Assembly: GCA_021823045.1 (NCBI GenBank)
Contig: JAKAPB010000046.1
Span: 1-9,184 of the forward strand
Direction of reading: 5' to 3'
DNA: 9,184 nucleotides
Source: Actinomycetes bacterium
GTDB lineage: Bacteria; Actinomycetota; Acidimicrobiia; Acidimicrobiales; Acidimicrobiaceae
Under the pieces are notes generated by a model. The model did no database searches, had not been told where the DNA came from, and was given only the letters and a program-made list of their open reading frames with translations. The first letter of the stretch is position 1, and every line of letters begins with the position of its first letter. Positions 6,246 through 9,184 of this stretch are shown here, one piece after another. Made by a program: the position numbers and the translations under genes.

Positions 6246-8090
6246 CTATGACTTCGGAGCCGGACTTCCCTTTCTTCCGCGCCGCAGAGCGTACGCCGCC
6301 CCAACCGCCACGGCCAACACAACGACGGCAGCCCCTAAGATGACATAGTAATAGCTCGACATCGGCGTGCCCGAGCTAGACACGGTAGTCGTCTGGGAAG
6401 CACTTACGGGCTGTAGCGTCGCGAGCATCGTCAGGTTGATGTGTTTCTGATAGACGGTGTAGCCTGGGGAACTAGGCCATCCTGTAAAGTGCTGTGTGTT
6501 GTAGGCTGATAGGGTGTCCGGGTAGTCTAGGACTAGAGTGGGCAAGTTCTGAGCGCTTATGTTTTCGATGTTGTTGAGATAACTCTGCTCCAGTGACGGA
6601 CTGCCGGTAGCATCTATAGCAGTCAGATTGCCCTGATACTGGGCCTCAGCACTCGATGAGCCTTCCCATGTGCACCCGACTGAGATGCATGTGTAGAGGT
6701 ATACGTTGTACCCGGGCTGAGCATCCAGCCAAGGATTCGTGAAAATCGCTCCGCCAGCTGTGGTGATGAATGCGTCGTGGTCAATACCTTGCACGTTCTT
6801 GTGGAGATAGGGACCCAGGTCTGATTGCGGTATTATGTTCAACTGAATCTTCATGCCAAGGGCCGTCAAATCCTGCTGGACGATTCCGCCCGCTACTGCG
6901 TCGGCGGGATTCGTATTCTCCGCCCAGAGTGTCAGTGACACCGCCGTCCCGTTGGCATAGTGGAGGAAGCCGTCCGTCCCTTTCGTGATCCCAATCGACT
7001 GCAGGAGCGCTAGAGACCTATTCGTATCGGTTGTGTACTTCACTATGTTCGGGTTGTATTGAGCGACGTTGGATGGGACATCACCCTCAGCGTTAGCCCC
7101 ACTGAGTGCGTAGCCGAATGATCCTTGGTTGATTATGGCCGAGTAGTTTATCGCGTATGCCAACGCCTGTCGGAACGCAGTTTGGTTGTAGGGATAAGCG
7201 GACACGTTGTACGCTAGAGTCTGGATGAACGTGCCTTGCGTCTCCGAGATGTGGATGTTCGGGTAGGCACTCAAGGCGCCAACGTTTCCGCCTGAAATTG
7301 GAGTCGCGTAGTCCGTTTGTCCCGAGGCTAGGAATGGAACGATGGCCGACTCCGACTCAACGAAATTTACATCGATTTGGCAGATCGCTGGAAGTGGCTT
7401 GTAGTAGGGGTTCCTGCTAAGGATGGCTTCAGTGGACCCTGAAGTGTAGCTCGACAGATAGAATGGTCCCGCAGATACATCCGAACCGAACAGGTTTGCT
7501 GATGGCCCAAGAGCTATGTCAGAGGAAGGCTCGATTGTTGTGAACAGATAGCTGGCCATTTCCTCGCCCAGATGCGCATCGGACTTGTTAAGCACAAAGA
7601 CAGCTGCGCTGCTGTTCAGCGCGTATTCCGACTTTATCTCAGGACTCAAGGGCAAATAGTCGTAAGCTGGACTCAGCGCATAGTTCTTGCTGAACGTGTT
7701 GAGGATGTCGGAGGCGTTGACTGGGGTCCCATTCGACCACGTAAGTCCCGGTTTCACGTTGAACGTCCAAACCGTATAGTTCGCGTTGTGCGTCACCGAG
7801 TTTGTCACCGCTTCACTCCAGTCCAAGCTCCCGTTCGGGAGTGTTGGATAAGGAGCAATGCTGAGTTGCTCTATGAAAGGTATCTCGAAGGCAGAGAACA
7901 CCCCAGATGTCAGAATGTTGAAGGAGTTCGGAATCGGCTCCAATGTCATCCTCATGGTGTTGGCCGAGGTGCAGTTCGAAGTCTGGGTTGTGGTCTGCGC
8001 TCGTGCTATTGGTACTGCGAACACCAGCACTGATATTCCAAGTAAAGATATCACAAGAACCGTAGCAGCGGACCTTACTGAAGGCTGCAC
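6246..8090 (-). CDS. ABC transporter solute-binding protein, family 5, membrane-anchored
   Basis: This is a 614-residue extracytoplasmic receptor (SBP_bac_5 type) that delivers ligand to the DppB/DppC-like permeases. From the GTG at 8090 it begins with a short basic N-terminus, a hydrophobic core at about 10-27 and a likely cleavage site after Ala31 (ARA|Q). The family block TFNVKPGLTWSNGTPVNASD lies at about 109-128, and the FRQALAYAINYSAI block near 306-319. A Ser/Thr-rich linker (about 563-579), one membrane helix (about 581-602) and a basic tail follow, so it is anchored at its C-terminus rather than by a lipobox Cys. Well over ten NxS/T sequons suggest surface glycosylation, as in archaea. 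An in-frame extension to 8276/8279 exists, but it would put 62-63 implausible residues before the signal peptide, so I rejected it. The protein fixes the family, not the ligand. Confidence 0.88.
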   Translation of the reverse strand: MQPSVRSAATVLVISLLGISVLVFAVPIARAQTTTQTSNCTSANTMRMTLEPIPNSFNILTSGVFSAFEIPFIEQLSIAPYPTLPNGSLDWSEAVTNSVTHNANYTVWTFNVKPGLTWSNGTPVNASDILNTFSKNYALSPAYDYLPLSPEIKSEYALNSSAAVFVLNKSDAHLGEEMASYLFTTIEPSSDIALGPSANLFGSDVSAGPFYLSSYTSGSTEAILSRNPYYKPLPAICQIDVNFVESESAIVPFLASGQTDYATPISGGNVGALSAYPNIHISETQGTFIQTLAYNVSAYPYNQTAFRQALAYAINYSAIINQGSFGYALSGANAEGDVPSNVAQYNPNIVKYTTDTNRSLALLQSIGITKGTDGFLHYANGTAVSLTLWAENTNPADAVAGGIVQQDLTALGMKIQLNIIPQSDLGPYLHKNVQGIDHDAFITTAGGAIFTNPWLDAQPGYNVYLYTCISVGCTWEGSSSAEAQYQGNLTAIDATGSPSLEQSYLNNIENISAQNLPTLVLDYPDTLSAYNTQHFTGWPSSPGYTVYQKHINLTMLATLQPVSASQTTTVSSSGTPMSSYYYVILGAAVVVLAVAVGAAYALRRGRKGSPAPKS

Positions 8091-8113
8091 GCGGGAGTTG
8101 TTACGCTCAACGG

Positions 8114-8120
8114 CTTTAAG
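8114..8120 (-). promoter_or_regulatory. TATA-like box for the binding-protein operon
   Basis: The minus strand reads GCAAACG-CTTAAAG, a purine/A-rich BRE-like stretch followed by a TATA-like core. Its centre (about 8117) is 27 nt from the first base of the GTG at 8090. That is the normal archaeal TATA-to-start-site distance, so transcription may begin at or next to the start codon (leaderless mRNA). This fits the absence of a Shine-Dalgarno motif there. It is an inference from spacing only. Confidence 0.45.
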
Positions 8121-8267
8121 CGTTTGCTGTTCTGTCAAACCCCTGACGAAGCCAGATACCGACGCTAGCGCCAAGAGAGCGGGGTAAGGCGTCAAAGAGC
8201 GCCGAGACCCTGTCTCGATGCGACCGCCCACGAAGATCCCCCTCACCGTCCACTTTCGTATCAGCTC

Positions 8268-8273
8268 AAATAA
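8268..8273 (+). promoter_or_regulatory. Weak TATA-like AAATAA for the TPP-enzyme gene
   Basis: AAATAA is centred about 25 nt before the GTG at 8295, which could again place the start site close to the initiation codon. The match to the archaeal TATA consensus is partial. An AGGT at 8287-8290 gives an alternative, Shine-Dalgarno-type reading of the same start, so this call is tentative. Confidence 0.22.
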
Positions 8274-8294
8274 CATCAAACGTCTCAGGTAGGT

Positions 8295-9184
8295 GTGAAA
8301 GGGGGGACAGCCGTCGCGAAGGCCCTTAGAGACTCACAAGTCAAGACGGTCTTCGGAATACCAGGGATTCATAACCTTCCAGTATTCGACTCACTCAGGG
8401 AAGATTCCGAAATCAGGATTGTCAGCCCTAAGCACGAGCAGGGTGCGGCGTTCATGGCCGATGGATTCGCGAGAGCCAGCGGCAAGCCTGGGGTATGTCT
8501 GCTCGCCGCAGGTCCTGGCGCCCTTAACGCGATGTCGGCCGTGAGCACGGCCTATCTGGATTCCGAGCCCATGGTGGTGTTAGCAGGTGGAGTGAAGACA
8601 TCAGACTGGGGAAGAGGGGTTTTGCATGAGTTCGACCAGGTGTCCGCTTTCAAACCGATAACGAAGCTCAGCATGAGGCCTGGAAGCGCTTCAGATTTGT
8701 ATCTGGAAGTGCGACACGCGTACGCCGTGTCCGAGTCGGGCCGGCCCAGGCCCGTTTTCGTCGAACTGCCATTCGACTATCTGAGCACGGATACGGAACA
8801 GCGCCCCTTTCACGCTGAGCCTCACGAAGGCAAGGTAGATTTGAGGAGAGTAAGCGAAGTCGTTTCTGCCATGTCAAAGGCCAGAAGGCTCGTGTTCATC
8901 GCCGGCGGAGGTGTCGTAAGCAGCGGGTCGTGGAAAACGCTCAGGGCAATCTCCGTGGCTTACAGAATACCTGTCGCGACCACGACAATGGGTATCGGCA
9001 CCGTGGTTGACGGTGGGCCCCTGTCTCTCGGTAGACTGCTTGACAACAGGGCCGCAGGGGCAGTCGAGGGTGCCGACCTGGTGCTGGCCCTTGGCTGTCG
9101 GTTCTCCGAGCGGTCGACTCGCTTCGGCAAGCTGAAGCTTGAGAACCTAATTCAGGTGGACATCGACCCATCTGAACTTGGAAA
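8295..9184 (+). CDS. Thiamine-diphosphate enzyme, acetolactate synthase-like, N-terminal 296 codons (3' end outside window)
   Basis: The frame is open from a GTG at 8295 to the window end, with no stop by codon-by-codon reading. The N-terminal pyrimidine-binding domain is clear: MKGGTAVAKAL, then VFGIPGIHNLPVFDSL (19-34), catalytic Glu48 in KHEQGAAFMADGFARASGK, AAGPGALNAM (71-80), and SGRPRPVFVELPFDYL (148-163). The central domain begins near residue 190 with LVFIAGGGVVSSGSW and a later DLVLALGCRFS and LIQVDIDPSEL. The C-terminal cofactor-binding GDG domain is outside the window. Family members decarboxylate a 2-oxo acid and transfer or release the aldehyde unit. I cannot tell acetolactate synthase from catabolic relatives such as glyoxylate carboligase-like or benzoylformate decarboxylase-like enzymes. 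The start fits the family N-terminus well and has AGGT 4 nt upstream. It is divergent from the transporter operon. Confidence 0.88.
   Translation, partial: MKGGTAVAKALRDSQVKTVFGIPGIHNLPVFDSLREDSEIRIVSPKHEQGAAFMADGFARASGKPGVCLLAAGPGALNAMSAVSTAYLDSEPMVVLAGGVKTSDWGRGVLHEFDQVSAFKPITKLSMRPGSASDLYLEVRHAYAVSESGRPRPVFVELPFDYLSTDTEQRPFHAEPHEGKVDLRRVSEVVSAMSKARRLVFIAGGGVVSSGSWKTLRAISVAYRIPVATTTMGIGTVVDGGPLSLGRLLDNRAAGAVEGADLVLALGCRFSERSTRFGKLKLENLIQVDIDPSELG

Larger units (their letters stand above)
8091..8294. promoter_or_regulatory. Divergent intergenic region between binding-protein and TPP-enzyme genes
   Basis: These 204 nt separate two genes that point away from each other, so both promoters should lie here. 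I see a good TATA-like box for the minus-strand gene and a weaker AAATAA for the plus-strand gene. I see no convincing operator repeat or small gene. The minus-strand frame that crosses the region from 8279 looks like non-coding read-through upstream of the real start. Confidence 0.6.

Noticed and set aside
7572..8033. 153-codon plus-strand frame
   Set aside because: It is antisense to the binding-protein gene, with Arg-rich shadow composition.
8091..8279. N-terminal extension of the binding protein to a TTG/ATG at 8279/8276
   Set aside because: It would precede a complete signal peptide with about 63 unrelated residues and cover the likely promoter.
8668..9171. Minus-strand frames near the right end (8668-8877, 8941-9171)
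   Set aside because: Both are antisense to the thiamine-diphosphate enzyme, whose plus-strand frame is open and full of family motifs.

Overview
The window looks archaeal, though I cannot name the lineage with confidence. A heterotrophic Nitrososphaerota- or Thermoplasmatota-type genome would fit. The evidence is a solute-binding protein with many N-glycosylation sequons and a C-terminal membrane anchor, frequent GTG/TTG starts, AGA/AGG arginine codons, a Shine-Dalgarno motif (GGTGATC) before dppB, and a TATA-like box at the spacing expected for a leaderless transcript.

Layout. (1) 2-547, plus strand: the C-terminal part of a 4,5-dihydroxyphthalate-decarboxylase-like protein, cut by the window edge. 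(2) 562-8090, minus strand: a six-gene block. In transcription order it is solute-binding protein, CaiC-like acyl-CoA ligase, DppB-type permease, DppC-type permease, OppD-type ATPase and OppF-type ATPase. Permease and ATPase genes abut or overlap, with one nucleotide, five nucleotides, or a 28-nt overlap between them. The ligase is followed by a 274-nt gap before dppB. (3) 8091-8294: a divergent promoter region. (4) 8295-9184, plus strand: the N-terminal 296 codons of a thiamine-diphosphate enzyme of the acetolactate-synthase superfamily, running off the window.

How the genes may work together. The transporter is a complete ABC importer of the peptide/nickel/opine family (binding protein, two permeases, two ATPases with Cys-rich C-terminal domains). 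A CoA ligase of the carnitine/crotonobetaine type lies between the binding protein and the permeases. Its flanking neighbours belong to families that act on carboxylated or 2-oxo acids. The inferred role is uptake of an organic (possibly aromatic or betaine-like) acid followed by CoA activation, rather than plain peptide uptake. This rests on gene order and family membership only. No RNA genes, mobile elements or CRISPR arrays were seen.
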